A stretch of 34,115 bases of DNA from Nitrincola sp. A-D6 (GCF_000764495.1 NZ_JRLB01000039.1:1-34115), one strand, 5' to 3'. Counted from the stretch's first letter, positions 18,121-27,668 are shown. Notes: a model not told the origin generated them from the letters alone. Translations and numbers: made by a program.

Positions 18121-20489
18121 TTGCAGGATTACGTCATACGCCTGGAGCAGGCGGGAATGGGAGATGTTGATAAGGTTGGTGGTAAAAACGCCTCGCTTGG
18201 AGAGATGATTCATCAACTCTGTGATGCGGGTGTCAAAGTGCCTGGCGGGTTTGCAACCACGGCACAGGCCTACCGTGATTTTTTGCAGCACAATCACCTG
18301 ACGGACAAAATCAACGCATTGCTGAATGAATTGGATAGCAATGACACGCGGGCCCTAACTGAAACCGGTCGGCAGATTCGTGAGTGGATTCTGGCGGGTG
18401 AATTCCAGCCATTATTAGATACGGCCATATGTCAGGCTTATGCAGAGATGGCAGGAAATGATGCTATTTCTGTAGCTGTGCGCTCATCCGCTACAGCTGA
18501 AGACCTTCCCGATGCTTCTTTTGCGGGGCAGCAGGAAACCTATCTCAATATTCGTGGGCTGGATAATATTAAGCACGCCATCAAGTCGGTGTTTGCGTCA
18601 CTATACAATGATCGTGCCATTTCCTATCGTGTACATCGTGGCTTTATTCATAGTGATGTAGCGCTTTCTGCTGGTATCCAGCGCATGGTTCGCAGTGAAA
18701 CCGGGGCATCAGGTGTAATGTTCTCCCTGGATACCGAATCTGGCTTCAAACAAGTGGTTTTTATTACAGCGGCTTACGGGCTGGGAGAAACCGTAGTTCA
18801 GGGTGCCGTGAATCCGGATGAATTTTACGTGTACAAGCCCACCCTTAACCAGGGTGCCCCGGCTATACTGCGCCGCAACCTCGGTTCTAAAGCGATCAAG
18901 ATGATTTATGGTGGCGAAGGCAGTACCGCTGATGCCGTAGAAACGGTCGATGTACCTCGTGAAGACAGAGATCGTTTTTGTATCAGTGATGCTGATGTAG
19001 AAGCTTGGCACAGATTGCTGTCACTATTGAGCAGCATTATGGTCGTCCCATGGATATCGAATGGGCCAAAGACGGTGATGATGGTGAACTCTACATAGTT
19101 CAGGCGCGCCCTGAAACTGTGCGTAGTCAGAATTCGGCCGCGGTCATGGAGCGTTATCTGCTCAAAGAAAAAGGTAAGGTGCTTATAGAAGGACGTTCAA
19201 TAGGGCACCGTATCGGCTCTGGTCCGGTGCGCGTGGTAGATTCGCTGGATCAAATGCATGATGTCCAACCCGGTGATGTGCTGGTAACCGATATGACGGA
19301 CCCGGATTGGGAGCCTGTAATGAAACGTGCCGGTGCGATCATCACCAATCGTGGTGGACGTACCTGTCACGCTGCCATTATCGCGCGTGAGCTGGGTATC
19401 CCGGCTATAGTGGGTTGTGGTGATGCCACGGAGCGCTTGAGTAATGCGCAACTGGTAACGGTATCCTGTGCCGAAGGCGATACGGGCCGGGCCTATGAAG
19501 GTAAATTGGCTTTTGAACACCAGACCAGCAGCATAGAGTCCATGCCGGAACTGCCCTTCGAAATCATGATGAATGTGGGCAACCCAGACCGCGCGTTTGA
19601 CTTTCAGGCCTTGCCGAGTGCGGGTGTCGGTCTGGCACGTCTGGAATTCATTATCAACCGCATGATCGGTGTACACCCTAAAGCACTGTTGAATTTTGAT
19701 CAGCAACCCCGTGATATCAAGCAGATCATCAACCGGCGTATTGCGGGTTATGCTTCTCCTGTGGATTTTTATGTCGACAAGCTGGTGGAGGGGATTTCGA
19801 CTCTGGCGGCTGCTTTTTATCCACGTAAAGTGATCGTGCGCATGTCAGATTTCAAATCTAATGAGTATGGCCACCTGATTGGCGGTGATCGCTATGAACC
19901 GGCAGAAGAAAACCCGATGCTGGGCTTTCGTGGAGCCGCGCGTTATATCTCGGAAACGTTTCAGGACTGCTTTGAGCTGGAATGCCGTGCGTTGAAACGT
20001 GTGCGTGATGAGATGAAGCTGACTAACGTGGAAATCATGGTGCCGTTTGTGCGTACCGTTGGGGAAGCGCGCCAGGTTGTTGAGTTGCTATCACATAACG
20101 GACTCCAGCGTGGCAAAAATGGCTTACGCCTGATCATGATGTGCGAAATCCCGTCCAATGCACTTTTGGCAGCACAGTTTCTTGAGTATTTTGATGGTTT
20201 CTCCATAGGATCCAATGATTTGACCCAACTGACACTGGGGCTTGATCGTGACTCGGGAATCATTGCTCACCTGTTTGATGAACGCAATGACGCTGTGAAA
20301 ATGCTGCTGGCGATGGCGATCAAGGCCTGCCGTGATGCCGATAAGTATATTGGTATTTGTGGTCAGGGTCCTTCTGATCATCCAGACCTCGCGCGCTGGC
20401 TGATGGATCAGGGTATTTCCAGTGTGTCGCTTAACCCGGACTCAGTTCTGGACACCTGGTTTTTTCTCGCCAATGAAAAGCCTGAGTAA
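18121..20489 (+). CDS. ppsA: Phosphoenolpyruvate synthase (one frameshift)
   Basis: Converts pyruvate, ATP and water to PEP, AMP and phosphate for gluconeogenesis. The N-terminal pyruvate/ATP-binding domain starts [11 protein letters not shown] and holds [20 protein letters not shown]. The central phosphohistidine domain has [18 protein letters not shown], with the catalytic His at about residue 417 of the repaired chain, near His421 of E. coli. The C-terminal PEP-binding barrel has the catalytic cysteine in [11 protein letters not shown]. The frame breaks at 19005-19006. One added T (GAAGCTTTGG) joins DADVEA to [13 protein letters not shown], giving about 789 aa, the family length. The TTG start follows AGGAGAG by 7 bases. 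It lies opposite ppsR. Confidence 0.94.
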
Positions 20490-20502
20490 CAACCTGTGGC
20501 AT

Positions 20503-20547
20503 AACACCTCACCCGGTGGTCGTGTAACAATCTTCGGGAGAGGTGTT
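20503..20547 (+). terminator. Hairpin downstream of ppsA (weak terminator)
   Basis: AACACCTC (20503-20510) pairs with GAGGTGTT (20540-20547), and after an A/A mismatch CCCG pairs with CGGG inside. The stem is long but only a short TTT follows, so termination is plausible, not certain. It lies 14 bases after the ppsA stop. Confidence 0.4.
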
Positions 20548-20583
20548 TGAGGCGCGAATTGCTTCCAGTTTACGGGTCAATCT

Positions 20584-20609
20584 CTGTTACAATGCTTTCG
20601 TTGTAACAG
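20584..20609. promoter_or_regulatory. Perfect 9-base inverted repeat before the small ORF
   Basis: CTGTTACAA (20584-20592) and TTGTAACAG (20601-20609) are exact reverse complements across an 8-base spacer. The right arm touches the AGGAG ribosome site (20608-20612) of the 62-aa gene. It could be the operator of a dimeric repressor, since the TACAAT within it could act as a -10. It could also be an RNA hairpin limiting ribosome access. No named factor is assigned. Confidence 0.4.
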
Positions 20610-20620
20610 GAGCACGAGAC

Positions 20621-20809
20621 ATGACCTCTGAACTCACTTTTCGTATTCGTGAAATCAGGCGCTTTATTCTGGCGACTCTGACGAGTTCGGCCGGGCGTAG
20701 AATTTTGTTTGTCCCTCTTCTTAAACACCAGCTTCCACCTGGGTTCGATCCGGTATATTTCATTGCTCAGGTGAGTGATGTGATAGGCCAGGGGTCTAAA
20801 TCATCTTGA
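20621..20809 (+). CDS. Small hypothetical protein preceding ampG
   Basis: 62 aa, not recognised. It begins MTSELTFRIREIRRFILATL, is basic in its first half and ends in an amphipathic stretch (HQLPPGFDPVYFIAQVSDVI). I find no signal peptide or clear membrane helix. The open frame extends to 20543, but the ATG at 20621 has AGGAG 8 bases upstream and is preferred. Its stop overlaps the TTG start of ampG, so the two are probably translated together. The good ribosome site, coupling and normal codon use argue for a real gene, but there is no functional clue beyond its neighbour. Confidence 0.6.
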   Translation: MTSELTFRIREIRRFILATLTSSAGRRILFVPLLKHQLPPGFDPVYFIAQVSDVIGQGSKSS

Positions 20810-22137
20810 TCGCCGCGCTGCAAAAATGGTTTGCTCCTTACCGTGACCGGCGCATGTTAACGCTGTTGGCACTGGGATTTTCCAGTGGTTTACCCGCTCC
20901 ACTGGTGTTTTCCAATCTGTCGATCTGGCTGCGAGATGAAGGCGTTAGCCGCACCGATATCGGCTTGTTTGCGCTGGCAGCAACCCCTTATGCGATCAAC
21001 TTTCTTTGGGCCCCCTTAGTTGATCGACTGCAGTTACCTTTCCTTACGGCCCGTTTTGGTCGTCGACGTGGCTGGGCATTAATGACGCAGTCATTATTGA
21101 TGCTGGCGATTGCCTTCTTGTCCTTTACTAACCCTTCTGAAAGTCTGTGGTTAATGGCTGCTGCGGTGTTGTTCGTTACTTTTGTTTCAGCAACGCAGGA
21201 TATAGTCATTGACGCCTATCGAATCGAAATACTGGATTTGAGTCAATATGGCAGTGGTTCGGCGGCTGGAATTTGGGGCTGGCACTTAGGTGGCACCTTG
21301 ATCGGTGGTGCGGGTGGCTTATACATGGCACAGGCCTTTGGTTGGAATTCAGCCTATCTGCTGCTGTCTTTGGGTGTGCTGATAGGCATGTTGGCGGTAC
21401 TGATGAGCCGGAACCCAAAGTCACACCACCGGAAGAAACGCTCGCTGAGGAACAGCGTGCACTGGCATTGCTGGAGCGCTGGACCTTTTTGCCAGAGTTT
21501 CCGCGTCGCATTATAAGTTGGATCTACCTGACCATTGTGGCTCCGCTGGCTGAGTTTACCCAGCGTAGAGGGTGGCTGCTGATTTTGATCTTTATTTTTG
21601 TTTTTAAACTGGGTGATGCACTGCTGGGGCGTATGTCTGGCGTGTTTTACCGCGAATTGGGATTTTCACTGACAGAAATCGCTGAAGTTGCCAAGGTTTA
21701 TGGTTTGAGTGCCAACCTGATCGGTATTGTGGTTGGGGGATTTTGGTGGCACGTATTGGCATCTTAAAGGCGCTTTTTTTGTCGGGCTTGGCGACGGCTA
21801 CAACCAATTTAGCCTATTCATGGTTGGCCATGTCTGGCCAATCAACAGATGTTTTTATTGTAGCTGTAGCTTCAGATAACTTTACCACCGGTTTGGTTAC
21901 GGTTGCTTTAGTTGCTTACTTATCATCCCTCTGCAATAGCGCCTATACAGCGACTCAGTATGCGTTGCTGGCCTCACTGGCAAACCTTGCACGTATCTGG
22001 TTCTCGGCCACCAGTGGCATGATGGTCGATGCCCTGGATGGTGATTGGGCGTTCTTTTTTCTGCTATGCGCCATTATCGCCTGATAGGTTTACCTCTGCT
22101 ACTCATTATCATGAGGCGCTATCCACTGCCTCGCTAA
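20806..22137 (+). CDS. ampG: AmpG-like muropeptide permease, MFS (three frameshifts)
   Basis: Inner-membrane importer of anhydro-muropeptides for cell-wall recycling. The N-terminal part is characteristic: MLTLLALGFSSGLPAPLV, RFGRRRGWALMTQS and SATQDIVIDAYRIE. Three breaks each need one added base: at 21408-21409 (GCCC, giving MSPEPKVTPPEE), at 21741-21744 (one T, giving VVGGFLVARIGILKAL) and at 22080-22081 (one C, giving AIIALIGLPLLLIMRR). Repaired, the chain is about 444 aa with about 12 membrane helices and ends at the TAA at 22135-22137. Repaired fragments fit end to end without loss, which favours sequence errors over decay. The TTG start overlaps the stop of the 62-aa gene. Muropeptide specificity is inferred from family resemblance. 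Confidence 0.85.
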
Positions 22138-22188
22138 GTCGTAAACTGAGCTAGAATAAAAACTAAAACTCCGTCTGGATCACTGAAC

Positions 22189-24030
22189 ATGTTGAAAAAA
22201 ATATCGTTGCCCCTGGTCCTGGCCATTTTGGTGTATGCCTTCTGGGTCAGTGCTGATTTTACTGAAATTGCCGCTGGTATTGCTTTGTTTATGTTTGGCA
22301 TGTTGTGCCTGGAAGAGGGGTTTAAGGCTTTTACCGGGGGCATGCTGGAAGGCATTTTACGTAAATCCACTGATCGGTTATGGAAAAGCCTGGTCTTTGG
22401 CATGACCAGTACCACCTTGATGCAATCCAGCTCTCTGGTTTCACTCATTACCGTATCCTTTGTCAGTGCTGAAATGATCACGCTGATGGGTGGTATAGGT
22501 ATTATTATGGGTGCAAATATTGGCACAACCACCGGTGCCTGGTTGATTGCCGGTTTAGGCTTGAAAGTCGATATTGCCGCCTATGCCATGCCCATTCTGG
22601 TGTTTGGTATGGTGTTCCAGATGCAAAAAAGCAAAAGCCTGAAGGGGTTCGGTTATTTGCTGTTGGGTTTTGCCTTTCTGTTTCTGGGCATCCACTACAT
22701 GAAAGAAGGCTTCGAATCGTTTCAGCAGAGCTTTGATTTATCCGCCTTTGCTATGACGGGCATTTCGGGTTTACTGGTGTTTACCCTGATCGGCATGTTG
22801 GTCACGATCATTATGCAGTCCAGCCATGCAACCCTGTTGATCATTATCACAGCCTTATCGGCAGGACAGGTCAGCTATGAAAATGCGCTGGCGCTGGCCA
22901 TTGGTGCCAATCTCGGTAGTACAGTAACTATCGTATTGGGTAGTATTGCTTCCAATCTGGGTGGCAAACGCTTGGCTGCATCCCATGTTATATTCAATGT
23001 GGCGACGGCTAGTGTAGCGATTGTATTTATAGGCCAGCTAGCCTGGCTTGTGGATCAGTTAGCGATTTTGATGGGTATCCGTGCAGATGATTTTTTGCTC
23101 AAGCTGGCACTGTTTCATACCCTGTTCAATGTATTGGGGGTGTTGTTGCTATCCCCCTTTGTGACCCGATTAGAGTCTTTATTGTTGCAACACATACAAT
23201 TTAAACCGCAGGGAATGGAGCAACCCCAGTATCTCTACCCAGAAGCTCTGGAAACCCCTGCCACCGTTGTTAATGCGGTTAAAAAGGAAGTGATACACCT
23301 GTTTGATAACGCCTATGGTCTGCTGGCCCATGGCTTAAGCCTGAAGCGTAACACCATCGACTCTCAGGAATCCCTGACAGATGCGGTGAAGTATACCCGG
23401 CGTATTTTTCCTATCGATGTGGAAGATGCCTATGAAGAGAAAATCAAAAGCCTGCATAATGAAATAGTGGCCTTTATAGCGGAAGCACAAATGCGTGAGT
23501 CCACCAAAGCCGCTACCGAAAATCTCTATGAGTTACGTGAAGCCAGTCGTAACATTGTAGCGGCTGTCAAAGGTATGAAGCATTTGCATAGCAACCTGTC
23601 ACGCCATGGTCTTTCCAGCAACCTGGCCGTACGTGAGCGCTATGATCAGATTCGGATTCATCTGGCCAAACTGTTGCGTGAGTTGCGTCAGTTACTGCGT
23701 GAGGAACCCAGTGATGTGGCTAGCTTGTCGCTTGATGCGTTACGGCTTGCATCACAAAAAGCCAGCCGTAAAATGATCGATGAGCTGGATGAAATGATTC
23801 GCCATCGGCGCATAGCGGCATCCATAGCAACGTCTATCCTCAATGATGAGGCCTATGTCACCGATATAGGCGATAATCTATTGGATGCTGTATCCACACT
23901 TATTGCTAAACGTCAGGCGACAAGGCTAGAGCCTTTCAACCTGAATGAAAAAGAGCTTGATGAGCTGATGGATAAAACCAGTCAGACAAACGAATCTAAA
24001 CCGGAACCAACGGCTAGTCAGCCGGAGTGA
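22189..24030 (+). CDS. Na+/phosphate cotransporter family protein with PhoU-like C-terminus
   Basis: 613 aa. The N-terminal 330 residues are strongly hydrophobic and contain the two inverted family repeats: QSSS (79-82) with GANIGTT (108-114), and QSSHA (210-214) with GANLGST (239-245). These QSS motifs form the substrate and sodium site in NptA/SLC34-type carriers. Residues about 360-600 are charged and helical, like a PhoU domain (VKYTRRIF, VAAVKGMKHLHSN). The tail after 590 is low complexity. It probably imports, or in some homologues exports, phosphate with Na+. It lies 52 bases after ampG, and a coiled-coil gene follows after 4 bases. Confidence 0.9.
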   Translation: MLKKISLPLVLAILVYAFWVSADFTEIAAGIALFMFGMLCLEEGFKAFTGGMLEGILRKSTDRLWKSLVFGMTSTTLMQSSSLVSLITVSFVSAEMITLMGGIGIIMGANIGTTTGAWLIAGLGLKVDIAAYAMPILVFGMVFQMQKSKSLKGFGYLLLGFAFLFLGIHYMKEGFESFQQSFDLSAFAMTGISGLLVFTLIGMLVTIIMQSSHATLLIIITALSAGQVSYENALALAIGANLGSTVTIVLGSIASNLGGKRLAASHVIFNVATASVAIVFIGQLAWLVDQLAILMGIRADDFLLKLALFHTLFNVLGVLLLSPFVTRLESLLLQHIQFKPQGMEQPQYLYPEALETPATVVNAVKKEVIHLFDNAYGLLAHGLSLKRNTIDSQESLTDAVKYTRRIFPIDVEDAYEEKIKSLHNEIVAFIAEAQMRESTKAATENLYELREASRNIVAAVKGMKHLHSNLSRHGLSSNLAVRERYDQIRIHLAKLLRELRQLLREEPSDVASLSLDALRLASQKASRKMIDELDEMIRHRRIAASIATSILNDEAYVTDIGDNLLDAVSTLIAKRQATRLEPFNLNEKELDELMDKTSQTNESKPEPTASQPE

Positions 24031-24034
24031 TGCA

Positions 24035-24295
24035 ATGAAAGCAAAAAAACTACTGGATCGAGTCCGGCGCTTTCTGGATGCAGATTCACAAACGCAGCTT
24101 GAGCAGGTCTCGTCTATCCGTAAAATCCTGAAACAGCTCAAGGAAAAAGAGCGCCAGTTACAAGATGAACTCAAGCATGAAAAAGAGCCTGAAGCACAAG
24201 AGGTTTTGCAAAATAAACTGGATGTGATTTATGCGCAAAGACGTAAAGGTCTGGATCAGATCAAGCACCTTAAAGAGAACCCTGCTGACGAATAA
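24035..24295 (+). CDS. Small coiled-coil protein linked to the Na/Pi cotransporter
   Basis: 86 aa, highly charged and almost wholly helical, with heptad-like patterning from about residue 20 to 78 (IRKILKQLKEKERQLQDELK). No signal peptide or membrane segment. It starts 4 bases after the transporter stop, so the two are almost certainly co-transcribed. It might contact the PhoU-like cytoplasmic domain of the transporter. That is inference from position only, and the family is not recognised by name. Confidence 0.75.
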   Translation: MKAKKLLDRVRRFLDADSQTQLEQVSSIRKILKQLKEKERQLQDELKHEKEPEAQEVLQNKLDVIYAQRRKGLDQIKHLKENPADE

Positions 24296-24308
24296 TTTTT
24301 CGTCAGCA
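24283..24308. terminator. Hairpin between convergent operons
   Basis: TGCTGACGA (24283-24291) and TCGTCAGCA (24300-24308) are perfect 9-base arms with the loop ATAATTTT. The stop codon of the coiled-coil gene lies in the loop. It sits between two convergent operons and may act in both directions, but neither strand shows a strong T-run after the stem. Confidence 0.45.
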
Positions 24309-24314
24309 TCAGCC

Positions 24315-25126
24315 TTACTTCACATTATCTTCAAGGTGCTTGTCACGCAGTTGTGGGTCAAGTGTGGTTACCGGTAACCGTGTTGCATGTTGATGAGCGT
24401 TATAAGCATTTTCCAGTAAGCGGAAAAATCCAATCAGTACGGCCGTTAATAGCAGATAGAGCGCCCCAGCCAGCAGGAAAAATTCAAGGCTCATATAGGT
24501 TCTGGCGATGGCTCCGCGGGTGGCCCCCATCAGGTCGAGCAGCGTGATGGTGGAGGCCAGTGCGCTGCCTTTGAGCATTAGAATGACTTCATTACCATAG
24601 GCGGGCAGAATAATGCCGAAGGCTCTGGGCAGAATGATATGCTGGTATTGCTTGCGACGACTGATACCCAGTGATTGTGCCGCTTCCACCTCTCCCTTGG
24701 GGACCGCCTGGATGGCTCCACGAAACAGCTCGGCAATATAGGCTGAGGTGTTCAGGCTGAAGGCAATAATGGCACACCAGTAAGGTTGTGACAGCACATC
24801 TGTCCAAAGCCAGCCAAAATTCCGCAGAGCTTCAAACTGGGACAGGCCGTAGTAGACCAGGAAGATCTGTACCAGCAAGGGTGTGCCGCGAAAAAAGAAA
24901 ATATAGCAATAAGGAAACAGCCATAACCAGGGGCTTTTGGCAATGCGCATCAGGCCAGTGGAATGGCCATGATAAAGCCAACAATGCCTGAGACGATTAC
25001 CAGTTGTAACGTGACCCAGACACCCTCCATAAGGCGGGGCAGGTAGCGTGCGAAAGAATCCCAGGGCTCTGCTCCCTGAGTGAGGGTTAGCAGCCATTGT
25101 GAAAGACTTACAATCAGCTCATTCAT
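24315..25126 (-). CDS. Polar amino acid ABC transporter permease, ArtM/HisM-like (one frameshift)
   Basis: Inner-membrane subunit of the amino acid importer. The true N-terminus MNELIVSLSQWLLTLTQG starts at 25126, sharing one base with the upstream permease stop after a GGGAG ribosome site. The frame breaks at about 24953-24954. One added C in GGCCTG on the minus strand joins FIMAIPLA to LMRIAKSPWLWLFPY, giving about 270 aa. Family marks are FFRGTPLLVQIFLVYYGL and the EAA loop GEVEAAQSLGISRRKQYQHI. About five membrane helices are visible. The longer out-of-frame N-terminus starting at 25097 is artefactual. Confidence 0.88.
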
Positions 25127-25800
25127 CAGCGCGCTCCCTGCCAGGGACGGTTCGCACGGTTTTCAAGCAGGCGGATGGCTTGCATAAAGATAATAGTCAG
25201 AAACAGATAGATGAACGCCGCAGCAAGATAAAAGGTGAAGGGGAGTTTAGTAAATCCGGCTGCGACGTAGGCCTGACGCATCAGATCATCCAGTCCGATA
25301 ACCGATACCAGCGCGGTATCTTTCAGCAGTACCAAAAACAGGTTGCCAAGTCCTGGAATGGCGATGCGCCAAAGCTGCGGAATTAAAATGCGGCTGAAGG
25401 TTTGCCAGCGTGTAAGGCCCATCGCCATGGCAGATTCACGCTGACCCTTGGGGATTTCTTGCAGGGCGCTGCGGAACACTTCGGTGGCATAGGCACCAAA
25501 GGCGATAGAAAGGGCAGTGACACCCGCCGCAAAGGCGCTGATCTCAATGTATTGATCAAACAGTCTGAGGAGTATCTCTGTAGTGCCGAAATAGATAATC
25601 AGTACCAGTAATAGCTCAGGTACACCACGGATCAAGGTGGTATAGGTTGTGGCAATCCAGCGCAGTGTGCGCATCGGTGACAGTTTGGCTGCAGCCCCTA
25701 TGAGCCCAAGAATCAAACCAAAAAACAGGCTGGTAAAGGCCAGTTTCAGTGTAATCCAGGTGCCTGATAGCAAGAGATGACCAAAACCGTGTAGATCCAT
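25126..25800 (-). CDS. Polar amino acid ABC transporter permease, ArtQ/HisQ-like
   Basis: 224 aa with about five membrane helices. Family marks are TTYTTLIRGVPELLLVLIIY near 50-70 and the EAA loop KGQRESAMAMGLTRWQTFSRI. It pairs with the next permease to form the translocation path for a basic or polar amino acid. It follows the binding-protein gene after 87 bases that contain a terminator, and overlaps the next permease by one base. Gene order ATPase, binding protein, Q, M matches E. coli artPIQM, so arginine is a reasonable but unproven substrate. Confidence 0.9.
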   Translation of the reverse strand: MDLHGFGHLLLSGTWITLKLAFTSLFFGLILGLIGAAAKLSPMRTLRWIATTYTTLIRGVPELLLVLIIYFGTTEILLRLFDQYIEISAFAAGVTALSIAFGAYATEVFRSALQEIPKGQRESAMAMGLTRWQTFSRILIPQLWRIAIPGLGNLFLVLLKDTALVSVIGLDDLMRQAYVAAGFTKLPFTFYLAAAFIYLFLTIIFMQAIRLLENRANRPWQGAR

Positions 25801-25830
25801 GCAGTGCTCACATTATAGCAATTAAAAACA

Positions 25831-25868
25831 AAGGGTCGGTCACACAATTTACTGAGTAACCGACCCTT
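25831..25868 (-). terminator. Rho-independent terminator/attenuator after the binding-protein gene
   Basis: AAGGGTCGGT (25831-25840) and ACCGACCCTT (25859-25868) form a perfect 10-base stem with an 18-base loop. On the minus strand the stem is followed by TGTTTTTAATT. It lies 19 bases after the binding-protein stop and before the permease genes, so the binding protein should be made in excess. The fbpA-fbpB gap has the same arrangement. Confidence 0.85.
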
Positions 25869-25887
25869 GTCGACCCTGCTTCAGCTA

Positions 25888-26649
25888 TCAATAGATTGAG
25901 AAGGGGAAGTATTTAGCATTGATTTCAGCGTAGGTGCCGTCTTCCACTATCGCTTCCAGTGCCTGATTGAAGCGCTCCTTCAGTTCAGTGTCATTCTGGC
26001 GAACGGCAATGCCGATTTTATCATTGATATCTACGTCTTCGCCTTTAAACTCAAAAGCGCTACCCGCGTCTGTCCGTAACCAGTCGTAGGCCGGAAATTT
26101 ATCCGAAACCATACCATCCAGTCGACCTGCTGCCAGATCCAGGTAGGCATTATCTTGAGTGTCATACAGACGCACGCTTACTGTACTACCCAGTTCATCT
26201 TCCAGGTACTGACCGGCAATGGTGGCGCGCTGTGCACCCAGAGTTTTACCCTCCAGGCTCGCTGCATCAGTGGGCATTTCACTGTCTTTAGGTCCAATAA
26301 AAGCCAGTACATTAGAGTAGTAGGGGTTGGTGAAGGCAACAACACGCTCACGCTCTTCGGTAATTGACATGGAGGCGATAATGGCATCATAGCGGCGTGC
26401 GCGCAGACCTGGAATGATACCGTCCCAATCCTGAGTCAGGATTTCGCAATCAGCTTGCATTTTTTCACACAGCGCGTTTGCGATTTCAACATCAAAACCA
26501 CCCGGCTGGCCCGAGTTATCGATAAAGTTAAAGGGTGCATAAGCACCTTCAGTGGCAATACGGATCGTATCAGCCATAGCGAGTGGTGCTATCATTGTTG
26601 CAGACGCTATTAGTACTGCAGACGTAGCAAGTTTTTTTGACCATTGCAT
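25888..26649 (-). CDS. Periplasmic amino acid-binding protein of an ABC importer
   Basis: 253 aa. A Sec signal peptide ends in APLAMA (cleavage after residue 26, mature DTIRIATEGAYAPFNF). The SBP_bac_3 fold is shown by GFDVEIANALCEKMQADC, WDGIIPGLRARRYDAIIASM and TEERERVVAFTNPYY. Closest in look to ArtI/ArtJ, HisJ or AotJ binding proteins for arginine, ornithine, lysine or histidine. The exact ligand cannot be read from sequence. The two cysteines of CEKMQADC probably form the small disulfide seen in that group. Second gene of the operon, 43 bases after the ATPase gene. Confidence 0.92.
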   Translation of the reverse strand: MQWSKKLATSAVLIASATMIAPLAMADTIRIATEGAYAPFNFIDNSGQPGGFDVEIANALCEKMQADCEILTQDWDGIIPGLRARRYDAIIASMSITEERERVVAFTNPYYSNVLAFIGPKDSEMPTDAASLEGKTLGAQRATIAGQYLEDELGSTVSVRLYDTQDNAYLDLAAGRLDGMVSDKFPAYDWLRTDAGSAFEFKGEDVDINDKIGIAVRQNDTELKERFNQALEAIVEDGTYAEINAKYFPFSIY

Positions 26650-26692
26650 AGATTAGTACCTTTATTAGTTTGCTTGGTTTGTTTACTTAAGG

Positions 26693-27496
26693 TTACAAAT
26701 GACTTGATAAAAACTCTCTACAGCGTTCAGATTTTGGCTGGGTAAATACCTCGCCTGGAGGACCAAACTCTTCAACCCGACCCTGGTGCAGAAACATCAC
26801 TTGGCTGGATACATCACGGGCAAAGCGCATTTCATGCGTGACGACCAGCATGGTGCGGCCTTCTTCAGCAAGATTTTGCATTACTCCCAATACTTCATTG
26901 ACCAATTCAGGGTCGAGTGCAGAGGTTGGCTCATCAAATAATAGCACTTCAGGGTCCATCGCCAGGGTTCTGGCAATCGCGATACGTTGTTGCTGTCCGC
27001 CAGATAAGTTACCCGGGTAAGCTTTGGCTTTATCTGCCAGTCCGACTTTCTCAAGCAAGGCCTGCGCACGTTCACGTGATGCTTGTCTGCTGCGTCCATG
27101 TACCAATACAGGGGCCAGCATGAGATTTTCCAGCACGGTCATGTGTGGCCAGAGGTTGAAGTTCTGAAATACGAAGCCGATACGGGCACGCATCATCTCA
27201 AGTTGGCGACGTTTTTTCGCCTCTAACTCACCCTGTTTGTTCGCTACCAGTTGCAGGGGTTCGCCGCGCAAAGTGATGCACCCTTGTGATGGATTTTCCA
27301 GCAGGTTAAGACAGCGCAGAAAGGTGGACTTTCCAGAGCCGCTGGAACCAATTATAGAGATAACATCGCCGTCCCGGGCTGTCAGGGAGATGCCTTTCAG
27401 CACTTCAATATCACCGTAACGCTTGTGCAGGTCGGTGACTTCGAGTGTGGCTGGGTGGGCGTTATCACTGGTTGTTAAAGAAGTTTCTGTTTTCAT
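26693..27496 (-). CDS. Polar amino acid ABC transporter ATP-binding protein, ArtP/HisP-like
   Basis: 267 aa from the ATG at 27496. Walker A GSSGSGKST at 50-58, Q-loop in VFQNFNLWPHMTVLEN, signature LSGGQQQR at 164-171, Walker B VLLFDEPTSALD at about 184-195, and switch His221 (VVTHEMRFARD). These are the standard features of the polar amino acid (PAAT) ATPases. The open frame extends to 27556, but those 20 residues are AT-rich and unlike the family, and the ATG at 27496 gives the normal N-terminus. No strong ribosome site is seen. First gene of the four-gene operon, divergent from the CvfB-like gene. Confidence 0.92.
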   Translation of the reverse strand: MKTETSLTTSDNAHPATLEVTDLHKRYGDIEVLKGISLTARDGDVISIIGSSGSGKSTFLRCLNLLENPSQGCITLRGEPLQLVANKQGELEAKKRRQLEMMRARIGFVFQNFNLWPHMTVLENLMLAPVLVHGRSRQASRERAQALLEKVGLADKAKAYPGNLSGGQQQRIAIARTLAMDPEVLLFDEPTSALDPELVNEVLGVMQNLAEEGRTMLVVTHEMRFARDVSSQVMFLHQGRVEEFGPPGEVFTQPKSERCREFLSSHL

Positions 27497-27668
27497 GAAA
27501 TACAGCGTATAAGAATTGTTAATAAAATAGTAATCTTTTTTATACCTTTGTCGCAAGGTGCTATGTTTAAATCAAGCTAAAGATGCCTATCAGAAAGGTG
27601 CTTGTCAGCTTGTGCCACAAAGGAACTGTGGTAGGCTGTATCCAAATTTGAGGTTGAGGGGTGTTTGA

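Noticed and set aside
19197-19706. 169-codon minus-strand frame inside ppsA
   Set aside because: Lies opposite the conserved phosphohistidine domain of ppsA and shows no features of its own.
20806-22084. Three separate small transporter genes in place of ampG
   Set aside because: The pieces follow each other in one MFS fold and join exactly when one base is added at each break, so they are one gene.
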